Below the pieces are notes generated by a model. That model saw nothing but the letters and a program-made list of their open reading frames with translations, had not been told where the DNA came from and searched no databases. From the NCBI GenBank assembly GCA_014885115.2, contig WKLE02002375.1, forward strand, positions 1 to 53,460: DNA of 53,460 nucleotides, in the 5' to 3' direction. The translations under genes and the position numbers were made by a program. The stretch comes from Asterionellopsis glacialis. Taxonomy: Eukaryota; Bacillariophyta; Plagiogrammaphyceae; Rhaphoneidales; Asterionellopsidaceae. This document shows, piece after piece, positions 33,452 through 43,912 of the stretch. Position 1 is the stretch's first letter. The number at the start of each line of letters is the position of its first letter.

Positions 33452-34006
33452 TTAGATTTCTTCGCCCTCCAAAAAGACATTAGGATCGAATCCAGGAATA
33501 GGTGGTGTATCTGCTGGAATATCTCGCCATAGCGGTGGTCCGCTTGGGTCGATTTTAAGAGCTTCTTCTCTTACTTTGGAATTTTTGGGAAGCATTCTAA
33601 TGGCATGGTTTTTGAGTCTCACTTTACAAGAAAGATCGTGATGTAAATCATTATGACGATTAGCTCGTCCGATATTATAATTCCGTCCAATTTCATACCG
33701 ACGTTTCTTTTCTTCTTCGTCAACTTCTGGTTCCTTAGCAACGGGAGCATTCAGAGCAGCTAATGCCACTTCCAATTGTTTATCTCTCACTCGAACACCC
33801 TCATCACCAACAACTGCCTTCTTACTACTTGGTTTAGATCCTAGACATCGCTTTTGTTGATGCTGTTGATGTTGCGGTTGTTGAAAAAATGTGATAAGAT
33901 TTGTTTGAGATCCTGAAAAGGTTGTAACACTTCTCAGTTGCTTCACAAATGTCGATGAAACAGATTGCTGGAGGAGTACCATTCTTGACGCGATCGAACT
34001 GCTCAT
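33452..34006 (-). CDS. probable mitochondrial protein of unknown function
   Basis: This 184-residue protein starts with a mitochondrial-type presequence: rich in Ser, Arg and hydroxylated residues, with no acid in the first 35 (MSSSIASRMVLLQQSVSSTF). The mature part is highly charged, with a compact block at about 110-175 (YEIGRNYNIGRANRHNDLHHD, given here by its first half YEIGRNYNIG) followed by a Pro-rich end. A small mitochondrial ribosomal or respiratory accessory subunit is a plausible reading, but I cannot name a family. The ATG at 34006 is the first in frame. Confidence 0.72.
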   Translation of the reverse strand: MSSSIASRMVLLQQSVSSTFVKQLRSVTTFSGSQTNLITFFQQPQHQQHQQKRCLGSKPSSKKAVVGDEGVRVRDKQLEVALAALNAPVAKEPEVDEEEKKRRYEIGRNYNIGRANRHNDLHHDLSCKVRLKNHAIRMLPKNSKVREEALKIDPSGPPLWRDIPADTPPIPGFDPNVFLEGEEI

Positions 34007-35105
34007 GGTGATGGCGGTTCAATGTTTTGAAATGAATGAAATGCATGCACACCACAAAAAGGTTCGCTCATGGTGGTCTGTCAGGCGAAAAAACGACTGA
34101 CGGACGCGTCAGTCATCGAAACCCTCAACCCTAACCTGAGTAAGTAAGAAGCACATGGCAGATGGGGACAAATCTTGATTCTTGTATCCACAGATGCTAT
34201 TCTGCGTTTTGAAGGTTGCATCATGTAGTAATAGTATCCAATAGCAAAATGTTTTCAATGTTATTTTTTTTACATTACTGGGGGAAAATGCAGTGACGAA
34301 TGTTCCTGTAATGTTGAATAAATGAATGAATATAAATTATATAATCTGATTTGGATCCTGGTGGAGATTCTTTTTCGAAAAAAATTGCGATTTATCTTTT
34401 TCGCACCTGTGGTTAATTTGTGAGCTGGTAGAATTCGATTACCTCATTTTGTGATGTTTCCTAGACTTGATAATGAAAGTCTGATCTCTATAATTGAGAG
34501 GATAAATTTAAGGTTGATAAATTCTAATATATACGGAGTAATATTTATACAATGTTGACTGCTTTGCTTGTTTGTAACCTTATATAAGACACTTACATTA
34601 TTGAATGAGGGTAATAAATTGTGGTTCAAGGTAAAATGGTGGAAATGGTGTGCATATGAAATTATGGAAACTGAATTTTTTTTAAAATTTGATATTTTTC
34701 TCTATAGTTGCAGAGTGTTGCTGAAACTGCAATGCAAAATATCCCCACTAGAGGTTGGTTTTCCTGGAGATTTTCTGAAGTACTGCCATGAGTGCTAACA
34801 ATTAAAAAGAAAGAACGCTTAAAATAATAATTTTACTTGATCCTTCTTCTTTCACAAGTTTCTGTGGTGGCGTACTCAGTTGAATGGAAAATATACACTT
34901 TCGTGTGCACCTTTTGGCTAGATCATTTATGATTTTTTTTTTTTTTTTCCGACCCGGAACTGACAAGCTTTCCATGCCTATTCGAAATTTGATGCTCACC
35001 ATAATAATATGAACAATACAAGATGGTGTTCTACATTGGAGTCTAATCAAGAAAAGAGGGAAAATAGTATACATCATATCGTCATACGTGTCAATGGTTT
35101 TTTTT
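34007..35105. other. 1.1-kb intergenic region
   Basis: It contains the promoter of the preceding minus gene and the 3' flank of CAF1. A T-run of about 16 bases lies near 34930. No gene is supported; a frame at 34802-35242 overlaps CAF1 in another frame. Confidence 0.5.
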
Positions 35106-36068
35106 TTAGTTGCTATCATGATCACTTCCCGTTGATTCCACAGAACTAGCCATAGTAGCAAGACGTGCTTGACTTCGGACTGTATGATTTGTTCCGTATC
35201 CAAACAATTCATCCTTATATTTGGCATCATCAATCTTTCCATTTAATACAAACTTTGCTCTAGCCAAAGCAAAGTACGTTGACATGGTGAGTAAGGAATC
35301 TGATCCAGCTTGATGCTCTGCACCAATTCGTACACAACCTAAATCATCTGCAAGTTTTTGTAATCCACCAAAATGTCCATCGAGCAAACTTGTCATATAT
35401 TTAATATCATAAATTGTTGGAAAGTACAATTTGAGTTGCTCAAAGAAACCATTCTCATCCTTGGGTAGATCTATCGTTGTAAGTAACTTGAGGAGATATC
35501 CATAATCATACCCCGAATGGAACGATACCCATTTGACACGATCATCCAACACAAGTCCGCTCACCATGAGGAGTTCACCAAACAAATGCGGATCAATTCC
35601 TCTCCTTGCATGATCCTCGAATGAAATACCAGATTTTACAAGTAGGTCAATTGAATCTTGATTGAAGATATCTTCATTCAAATCAAATTTGAAATTAAAT
35701 TGCCAACAGGGACAGCCCTCCGCAAAATTCCCCTCCTCGTCGGCAAAGCTCAGGCCCAATTGAATCATTTTCAACAAGTCAACGTTCACTTTGAGACTTT
35801 TGTAATGATAATCTCTTGAATATGTTTCTGATACTGGACGTGCCACCACGCCAGGGAATTCCGTATCCATGGCTACGTAGGGGTGCGTTTCAATCAATTC
35901 GCGAATGACAGCCATCTCTTCAATTACATTTTCTGCCCAAACATTACGAATTTCAAGTGTTTGACCCAAATATTGGAAAGAATACTTCTTTACGGCATTG
36001 CTATGCCGTTCACCTTCATCTGTCAAGGATGGTGCTGGTGATTGACTACCAATAGATGATGACGACAT
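35106..36068 (-). CDS. CAF1: CCR4-NOT deadenylase subunit CAF1/POP2
   Basis: This 320-residue protein is a DEDD-family 3'-5' exonuclease that shortens mRNA poly(A) tails within the CCR4-NOT complex. The active-site residues are D68 and E70 (MDTEFPG), D188 (GYDYGYLL) and D257 (GSDSLLT), with the conserved His of AEHQAG before the last Asp. Framing motifs such as IRNVWAENV and IQLGLSFADEEGN are typical of eukaryotic CAF1. The length matches the family (about 270-330). The frame is open upstream only through GTG; the ATG at 36068 gives a short Ser-rich N-terminus and a domain start near residue 38. No intron seen. Regulation is not evident from the sequence. Confidence 0.97.
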   Translation of the reverse strand: MSSSSIGSQSPAPSLTDEGERHSNAVKKYSFQYLGQTLEIRNVWAENVIEEMAVIRELIETHPYVAMDTEFPGVVARPVSETYSRDYHYKSLKVNVDLLKMIQLGLSFADEEGNFAEGCPCWQFNFKFDLNEDIFNQDSIDLLVKSGISFEDHARRGIDPHLFGELLMVSGLVLDDRVKWVSFHSGYDYGYLLKLLTTIDLPKDENGFFEQLKLYFPTIYDIKYMTSLLDGHFGGLQKLADDLGCVRIGAEHQAGSDSLLTMSTYFALARAKFVLNGKIDDAKYKDELFGYGTNHTVRSQARLATMASSVESTGSDHDSN

Positions 36069-36984
36069 TGTTGTGTTGAATATTTCCACCCGCTGTCTCT
36101 TTATCCTCCTTTCCGATACTCTTTGACTCTGGCTTTTCCACTCTGCCTGTCTCTCTTTCTCTCCTTTCAACACACAAACAGCCCACCGCCGATGTTGCCA
36201 ATGTAACTTCTCTTCTACGACGCTATTGTCTTGTTGTCGTTGTAGAGTTAATTAACAGTCGCCGCTCTCTGAAGATCGTCACGGTCAGTGTCTCTTCCAA
36301 AACTGGCTTCCAGCGCCTGTTGTTCTGTTGGTGTTGCTCCCCTCCCGGTCAGATTTCAAATAGGTTAACTCTGATCTCCTACGGCTGTCCTAACCAGGAT
36401 TAGTACTGAAACAAAGCTCTCTCTAGAGATCTGAGTTACCTGTATTAATATTTTAATACCTGGTACATTTTTTCTTTTTCCGTGGTACAGGTACAGGTGT
36501 AGGTCCAAACAAATTTCTTGCTGTATTTGGTCCAGAACCTGTAGACTCTAGAGGTCCTGTATTATCTACAGGGGTGATATATACAAATACGTAGATTTCA
36601 AGAAAAAGATAGTAATTAACCCTGATGGATCGAAAAGCGGCGAAGCCTTCTGAACAGACAGGGAGAACAACAAAGTAGCTGTCTAGTGTACATAATTCCT
36701 TGTAATAATGGTACTGCAATAAGTAGCAGTATACAGATCCAACTTGAGATGCGTATGCAACACAGGAATCACAAACCTCTCTAGACCACACAAGCCTAGT
36801 CCTACTAGAGAGTGTGTTTCTCACAAATTTGAAAATGATTGTAAGACCGCAGTAAACTATGATACTCTCATGTTTTCACAGTTTCAATCTTAAAATAAAC
36901 AGAAAATAACAAAATCAATCTCTCTTTCTTTCTCTAAAGTAGAGGATAATTTTTACTTTTATACGAAACTCATGACTTCCAAGA
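36069..36984. other. intergenic region with palindromic words
   Basis: No gene is supported. A 123-residue frame (36453-36824, minus) starts with GTG and spans a region full of short palindromic words, including ACCTGGTA at 36458-36465 and several CTCTAGAG-like words, so it is probably not coding. The CAF1 promoter should lie at the left. Confidence 0.5.
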
Positions 36985-39900
36985 TTAGATAATATTGAAA
37001 ACTTTCTTAAGTTTCACAACAAGACGCCAATCTTCTTTTTCCAATTTCTCCTTGAAATTCTCCTTGAGTGCATCAATAGATGCACGAGAGAGTGTCGAAT
37101 AGAGACTATGAGAAGAATCGAATTGACGGCCGTAGGTAATGTTGGGGTTGGATTCATTGACAATTTTAATAGCGACCGAATTTCCCTTGCGAGCCGTATC
37201 TTGTTCTCGTCCATTACTTTCAATCGATGTCACCTTACCAACATGTAGACCACCCAATGCAGGGACACAAAGAGGTGTTCCAACCTTCAAAATACCTTCT
37301 ACAATTTCGACACCCACAATGATGGGATCCTTCTGATTAAAGACATGCTGTGGTAAAATCTTGATGATACTGGGGAAAACTGCAACAGCAGCAGCTTCTT
37401 GTTGTCTCCGCTCGGTCAGTTCTTCCATAAACCTTGTAAACTGATCGAAAAGATGATAAATGATATCTGCTGTAAAAATACGTACTCCCACCTCATTGGC
37501 ATATTCTCTTGCATCTCTTTCGATGGGAACATCAAATGCAAGAATCGTGGCAAATTCAGGACAACCCTTTTCGTTCATGATGGAGATCCTAGTCACATCA
37601 CGTTTGTGGACAGTACCAATACCAATGTTACTGACAGGGATAGGAGGATTGGTTTCTTCACGCAAAAATTGGAGCAAGGCTTCAAGAGCTCCAAGTGTTG
37701 AAGCCTGGACCATGACACCCTTCTTATCGGTACTGAGCTTATCTTGCAACGATGTCAAATCACTCATAACCTCAGCCTTGATATCTTCCTCTTCATCATC
37801 AGGACCAACAATCATTACTGGAGTTCCAGCCATAACCTTCTCAAGACCGTTTCCAATAACCTTTACACCAAGAGCTCCCTTAATTTCTTTATGGTGAATG
37901 TACTCGGACTTGATACGCATTTCTCGGCTGGGTGGTGGAGTTAACAAACCACGAATCTCAGCCACAATGGGACCATCTAGCGTACAGAAGACTGCTTTAT
38001 CACCCTCTCGTAGGTATCCATTCACAACAAGACAGTCAACAGTCATACCAAGACCATCAATTGCCTTAACTTCAAGGACGGTACATTGAAGATTGGCACA
38101 CCACATGATTTGTTTCCATAATTTCCGTTGAGCAATTTGACACAACAAGAGCAAAATATCTTGGACGCCTTCACCGGAGATAGCTGATGTGGGCACAAGA
38201 GGAACAAAGTCAGAACTCATCCAATCATCATCACCCATCTCCCAATAAATGTTCGAGTTCACACCCTGTTCTTGGAGTTGAAGTTTTGCATCTGAGGAAC
38301 GACTACGGAATTCATCAAGGGTTCCCTCGGGTTGTTCCTTGAGAGCATCTCGGATTGGCATATCCTTACAGGTTTTCCAGGCATAGCATCTATCAACCTT
38401 GTTGAGAGCCACAACAAAAGGCGTACCGCGCTTTCGCAACATATTGAGACTCTCTATTGTTTGTTGTTCGAGACCGTGCATCAGATCGACTACGAGAATG
38501 GCCACATCACAAAGGGAGGAACCACGGGAACGGAGATTGGTGAAAGATTCGTGACCAGGTGTATCAATAACAAGCATTCCTGGAACCGTTAGTTCAAAAT
38601 TTTCTGTTTCGTTGAGTTTTGCTGTTTGGTGCTCTAGAGTCTTCTTTTCAAAGAAGGTGGCACCAATTTGTTGTGTAATACCACCAGCTTCTCCCTCCTG
38701 AACATTGGTTTTACGGATCTTATCCAGTAGCTTTGTTTTACCAGTATCGACGTGTCCCATAATGACCACAATAGGACAACGTAAATCATCACGAGTTCGG
38801 GCAGCAAGATTAGCCTTTTCTTGTTCAAGACGTTTTTTCTTACCCTCTTCACGTTTGGCAGCTGCCATTCGTTTTTGTCGGTCGGCTTCTGCCTGTTCAG
38901 CCATCAGCTCAGCCTGCCTTTCAGCTTCAATGCGTTCCCGTTCGGCACGTTCAATTCCGATTTGACGAAGACGCTCTTGTTCCTTCTTTTTCTCCAGAGC
39001 AATGAGATCCTCTTCTTCGCTATTTTCAAGTTTAACCTTGTTGAGTTTGGCAGCCAGGGCATCAAACTTATCGTCATTGTCACTGTCCGAATCTGCATCC
39101 CATTCAGCACCAGAAGAATTATCATCATCCCAGTCTCCACCAGACTCATCATCATCATCATCCTTTTGGGGTTCCTCTTCTTTTTCTTCAACCTTTTCTG
39201 GTTCTGGTTCTGGTTCTGGTTCCTTCTTGGGTTCTTCTTCAACGACCTTTTCCTCTTCCTCTTCTGCCTCGGGTTCTTCTATCTGTTGCTCTTGTTGCTG
39301 ATTGAATTTTCCCTTTCCTTTACCTCTCTTCTTCTTTGTTTCGTACACCACCTTTTTAGGTTTTGCCACAACATCAGCTTGTGGTGCCATACCCGCTGCC
39401 ATCATTTGTTCAAGTCGGAGTTGAGCAAGACGAGCCTTCTCTTTTTCCTTTTTCGTCATGTAGGTTCCCTCACGCTTTTGACGTTCAATCTTCTCCTTTT
39501 GTTTTTGCTTCTTTCGTTCCTTTTCATCTGCAATACGTTGAGCCTCCGCTGCCTCTCTAGCTTCTTCCTCGGCAATACGTTTGGCCTCTGCCTCTTCCAA
39601 GGCTCGGATCCTTGCCTCTTCTTCTTGTTGCTTTCGAAGACGTTCTGCGACCATTTTACCACGAGCAGAAACCTAACCATTGTTGTTGTGTATAACATTC
39701 AAAAAGTGTGCAAGAATAAAATAAAAAAATGGAGTTGTTAGTACGGAATGTGAATATTGAATTGTGCATGAATTACGTTGGTTTCTTCATTTTGTGAGCC
39801 CCTGCAAAGTGTTGTGAGACACGCCAAGGTTGTTTGTTCCGTGTTCCGCACGTGTTGTATTAGAATCTACGTAGATTCTACGCATAACACGTACGTCTCA

Positions 39901-40289
39901 TAACCCATTCATCTATCGTTCAACCTGGAAAATGATGTCTCTTGCGTTCTTACCTTTTCATCCTTCTTGTCGTCACCGCCTCCTCCTCCTCCTCCTTTCT
40001 TCTTCTTTTTCTTCTTCTTTTTATTATCTTTCTTGTCGTCTCCATCGGCATTGGGATCAATTCCCTGTGCAGCTAAAAATGCAGCAGCTGCATCTTGAGC
40101 ACCGGCTGTTTGATCGGATGCTGCCGCGGGTTTTTCTTCCGCCTTGGCGGGTTCTTCTTTCTTCTCAGCTTCTGCTGCTGGTTTGGCGTCAGCAACGTTT
40201 GATTCCGCTTGCAAAAGTGCCTCCCAATCATCATCCTCTTGGGCGGCAGGTTTTGAACCTCCTCCTTTCTTTGTTTTTTTCTTTCCCAT
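36985..40289 (-). CDS. translation initiation factor eIF5B, two exons
   Basis: The exons are 39954-40289 and 36985-39672; the 281-bp intron has a GTAAGA donor and a GGTTAG acceptor, keeping frame (DEK then VSARGK), for 1007 residues. eIF5B is a GTPase that promotes 60S joining at the start codon. The N-terminus is Lys/Glu/Ala-rich and disordered, with a run of lysines and glycines and later acidic stretches. The GTPase domain starts near 415: G1 GHVDTGKT (418-425), G3 DTPGHESF, G4 NKVD and G5 SAISGEG. Domains II to IV follow to the C-terminus, which ends KLKKVFNII. The total length matches yeast eIF5B. The start ATG (40289) is the first in frame. The long first intron holds a large palindrome. 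Confidence 0.96.
39850..39891. repeat. imperfect 41-bp palindrome inside the eIF5B intron
   Basis: The core 39861-39880 is a perfect 20-bp palindrome (arms TAGAATCTAC and GTAGATTCTA). It is flanked by CGTGTT on the left and AACACG on the right, so the whole can fold as a hairpin or cruciform with only a few mismatches. Confidence 0.88.
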
Positions 40290-40959
40290 TGTCAAGTCTA
40301 GCAACTAAAATAAAATGGGAAAAGTTGTTGCTACCTTTTTTTTTAGTGGCACGATGAGATGAAACAAGGAAAAAAATTGTGCGTGTCTGCGACCCTACGT
40401 ACATAACATACACAGCGTGGGATGGAGGGACGTGGGAGGATGGAGGGGAGAAACATTTTCGCGTCTCACGCTCGCACTTTCACTCGTTTTCTACCGGTAC
40501 TGTACGAGCTCGTAGTCCTTAGAGGAATCTCTAGTCTACTAGTAGAGAGAGGACACAAACAAAGTCGTGCTCTCTCTCTCCAGTAGAGCTAGCTCTCTAG
40601 ACAGACTACCGGTACTCTGGGAAACCATTGTCAAGTCTAACCGTCAGCCGTCAGTCGACAGGTTCAAGGTCCCTGCTACGTAAACGTAGGTCTTCTCTAG
40701 TAGAGAGACTCTACTCTAGAGAGAGAGCTGAGTTCAAGTTCAACATCTCACATAACATGCCAATAAACACTAGGCCTAACTCAAGCTCTAATCTGAGAAA
40801 TAGATTCTATCGACGGACAGGTGTAAAAAGTGAAAACATGACAACCGCATAAAAAAATTAAAAATTACAGGAAACATCTCTTGCCAGAGAACAAACGCTC
40901 TCTCTCTAGAGACTACAGTATTCGAACCCAAACACTAAAACAATTACACTTTGACGACA
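40290..40959. other. divergent intergenic region rich in short palindromes
   Basis: No gene is supported. The palindrome TACCGGTA occurs at 40492-40499 and 40607-40614, with many CTCTAGAG- and TCTCTAGTAGAGA-like words between 40530 and 40920. A frame at 40628-40852 has no domain. Promoters of eIF5B and the JmjC gene lie at the ends. Confidence 0.5.
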
Positions 40960-42577
40960 ATGGCAACCAAAAACACAACAACCCTCAACGGGGAAGAAAT
41001 GGCTACCATGCTAGACAAAACGATGAATAAGATTGATCCTGATAAACTTGCATCCATTCTGACAGGAGGAAATCCATCGACCAAACGTAAATCATCAGAA
41101 GAAATGACTTCGAACAACAATAAGAAACAATCAAAACTAGAAGAGAACGACTGTGAAATAAATCAGTATATTGGATGGACTGTACCCGAGAAAAATTATG
41201 CAATTTCTACTATTGATGTCCATACCGTAACTCCTGAACGATTCTACAAAGAGTATGTATCTCAACGTCGTCCAGTTGTACTAAGAGGTATAGTACAAGA
41301 TTTACAAAATGTCTTTACCAAATGGTCTTGTAACAGCAATCAACACTTTCGTCAAATGGCGGGGAAGGAACGTATCTCGGTTGAACAACGGCCCACTTCA
41401 CAAGATCCCTTTGGACGTGGTAATGAAATTTCAATGACGTTCTCTGAATTTTTAGATTTGGTAGAAAAGGGTGATATGTTACATTATTTAACTACACAAG
41501 ATGTAAATGCCAATCAAGATGGACGTCCAGACCTCATGGCACCCTTTATGAAATGTTTAGCAAATGACTTTCCAATACGACCTGCATTGATGGGTAATTT
41601 AGTACCTCAAAACATTAATGTATGGATGGGGAATAATCATGATGGTGCATCAAGTGGTTTACATCATGATTATCATGATAATTTGTACATGGTAATTCGT
41701 GGGAAAAAGAAATTTAGATTATATAGTCCACACGATACAGAAAAAATGTACACAAAAGTAAGGCTTGACGTTGACAACCTGGTTCAATTGGAGTGTGAAT
41801 TCATGGTCTATATACGATGCAGTTTAGCATTTTAACGAACATTACCTTTTGTTTTTGTTTTCCCCTCTTGGTTACTTTTTGTTTTTGTTTTCCCCTCTTG
41901 GTGTATAACAGGGGAAATTGGTAAAGATTCATCCAAATGGCCGGATTAATTATGAGGGAGAAGTAACTACAGCATATGGGGCTGATTTGCAATCAGATGC
42001 AGCAGCCAAGGCATCGAAAGCGAAAGAAATTGCAGAACAAAACTTGACACAAGCTGAACAAGCTGTTGCAGAAGGCCGACCCGGTGCCGAAGAAGAGCTA
42101 GAACGAGCAGAAGAAATGTTGGAAGAAGCTATGGACGCATTGCTAGATGCCGAAATAGGTGAAGAAGAAGTTGATGATATTCAAGATGACATGGACAGTA
42201 ATGTGGACGAACAAGAGCAGGACGGTGAAATCCCTGATGAGTTTTCTTCCACTCCTCGTGTGGTTGATAAAACAGTTAAGAATCCAGACAATTTCAGCAA
42301 GGTACCGGTGGATGTATTGAAGGTTGATGGTGATACACGTTTAGAGAAGGAATTTCCAGAAATATTGAAGGCAAAAGCTGCATATTGTGAGGTAAATACC
42401 GGTGACATTTTGTACCTTCCGGCTTCGTGGTTTCATGAAGTAACCTCGTTTGGTGGAGGCAATGGACATTTAGCCCTGAATTATTGGTTTCATCCTCCGG
42501 ACGCAGTCGACAACTTTGAAAATCCGTATACCACAGATTTTTGGCCAAACGATTTTAAGGATCGATTTGAAGAATAA
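40960..42577 (+). CDS. JmjC-domain hydroxylase (JMJD7-like) with acidic insert, two exons
   Basis: The exons are 40960-41757 and 41912-42577 (154-bp intron, GTAAGG donor, ACAG acceptor), giving 487 residues in frame. The cupin-type JmjC domain binds Fe(II) and 2-oxoglutarate; the HxD pair is in LHHDYHDN (H235 and D237) and the third ligand is the His of SWFHEV near the end. Its layout is closest to JMJD7-type lysyl hydroxylases, whose known targets are DRG GTPases. An unusual acidic, Ala/Glu-rich insert of about 110 residues lies between KLVKIHPNG and FSKVPVDV, inside the fold. The N-terminal 65 residues are disordered. The start ATG (40960) is the first in frame after a TTG. No organelle signal seen, so nucleus or cytosol is likely. 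Confidence 0.9.
41843..41901 (+). repeat. 29/30-bp tandem duplication within the JmjC intron
   Basis: Two adjacent near-identical pyrimidine-rich units (41843-41872 and 41873-41901), each ending TCCCCTCTTGG, make up most of the intron's 3' half just before the acceptor. They double the polypyrimidine tract. Confidence 0.88.
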
Positions 42578-42708
42578 CTCATAAAATCATTGAAAAAAAC
42601 TAAATTTTGTTGGAAAGTGTTTCTAAAATAATGTGTCTTCTCAACCTGCATACCTAGTGCAGAGGTTCGATCCTCTAACTAAAGCTAAATTTTCCTCTAA
42701 GGTATTAC

Positions 42709-43315
42709 TTAGATCATATCCGCCTTGATTTTCTCGATCATTTCTCCAAGTTCTCCTTTTTGATATAGCTGTGGTGGTGGGGGGGGAGGGGGGGGTTGTG
42801 TAAACGGCGAAATATAAGTGCTACAGATATCTACGACAACTTTTTTAAAAATGTCATTTTTGAATAGTACTTACTTCGATCATAATGTCGCTACCTCCAA
42901 TGAATTCTCCTCCAACGTAAAGTTGAGGGATTGTTGGCCATTGTGAAAACTCCTTGACTCCGCTACGGATGGCTTCATCAGCCAACACATCTACTGTATG
43001 GAACTCAATGTCATAAGACATCAAAATTTGCACAGCAGTGTTCGAAAATCCGCACTGGGGGAAAAGCTTGCTTCCTTTCATGAAAAGCATGACAGGGTTT
43101 TCATCGACAAGACCTTTGATGCGTTCTTGGGTGGCTTCGGGAGTTTCTTGGACGAAATCATCTGCCATAGACAAAGAAGAGGATGTGCAACTAGGTTTTC
43201 CAGAAACAACTCCAAACGATGATGGTACAAGAGGAGCAAATGCTTCGGCACCACTCATACTGCAAGCCATCCATGCCGATGCAGCAAATGCGAACGAAAG
43301 AGTAGAGCGAACCAT
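42709..43315 (-). CDS. plastid monothiol (CGFS) glutaredoxin, two exons
   Basis: The exons are 42875-43315 and 42709-42768; the 106-bp intron (GTAAGT donor, CCACAG acceptor) keeps frame, giving 166 residues. The last exon encodes only 19 residues plus the stop, completing the family end (LYQKGELGEMIEKIK). A signal peptide is followed by AEAFAP (23-28), the complex-plastid import motif. The glutaredoxin domain starts near 55, with the active-site CGFS at 88-91 and WPTIPQLYVGGEFIGGSDI as expected. Monothiol CGFS glutaredoxins carry and transfer [2Fe-2S] clusters. The frame also opens upstream through TTG; the ATG at 43315 is preferred because it puts the signal at the N-terminus. Confidence 0.95.
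42779..42795 (+). repeat. two 8-base G runs inside the glutaredoxin intron
   Basis: Eight Gs, one A and eight Gs occur on the plus strand. For the minus-strand gene this is the pyrimidine tract (C runs) just upstream of the acceptor. Single-base slippage or sequencing error is likely at such runs. Confidence 0.85.
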
Positions 43316-43912
43316 GATGAGATACAACAAACACTTGTAAGGAAAAAGTGAGAGACACTGCGTTCCTTGTTTCAAGAATCGTTAGGAAGACAGGGATACT
43401 ACGCAGATTGATGCAGTGGGCGGGATCCGCTCTGTGTCATGTCGTCTGGAATCTGGCAGGCGGAGGATCTGCGAAAGCTTTCAGATGATGTTGTCGCACG
43501 ATCGACTGACGTACACCTAGACTCTAGAGGACTACAGGTACGGTACTTCAAACTTCTGAGAGTTCATCGGAATCCCAAGGAGAGAAAAGGAACAACCTAC
43601 ATACCGAACCAATCAGATCTTACCTTAGAGGTATCAAACACTTGCTTATGACGTCATTTCATGTCGGTATCCATGTTATTTGCCAACCCATCAAAAACAT
43701 CACAATCTACCGTACCGCAGATCAATCCACGAGTCTTCGAACGGGACGACCCAGACCGCAGAAAAAATCACGACCACTGGCTGGCTGTGTTCTCCACATA
43801 CTGTTCTGTTGCCCATCACCCATCACCCATCACTCACATCACCCATCAAATTAAGTGTATTCCAGAACGCACCCTTTGCAACGTTGACTAGGCAATAGTT
43901 GTTGGAGGAAGT
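43316..43912. other. divergent intergenic region, likely bidirectional promoter
   Basis: This 597-bp spacer separates divergent plastid-protein genes (glutaredoxin and HA-domain protein) and should hold both promoters. It has a short CATCACCC-type repeat at 43812-43848 and palindromic words near 43521. No gene is supported. Confidence 0.5.
43812..43848 (+). repeat. short CATCACCC-type tandem repeat
   Basis: About four imperfect copies of a seven- to eight-base unit (CCCATCA) lie some 65 bases upstream of the HA-domain start codon. Confidence 0.75.

Noticed and set aside
36453..36824. 123-residue minus-strand open frame upstream of CAF1
   Set aside because: It begins with GTG, spans palindromic repeat words and has no domain or coding-like composition.
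38821..39741. Long Leu/Phe-rich frame opposite eIF5B
   Set aside because: It is the complement of the Lys/Glu-rich eIF5B N-terminus, which always yields Phe/Leu-rich antisense frames.
42600..42690. GGTTCGATCC-like T-arm suggesting a tRNA
   Set aside because: The stem gives a six-base loop, and no matching acceptor stem or anticodon arm can be drawn upstream.
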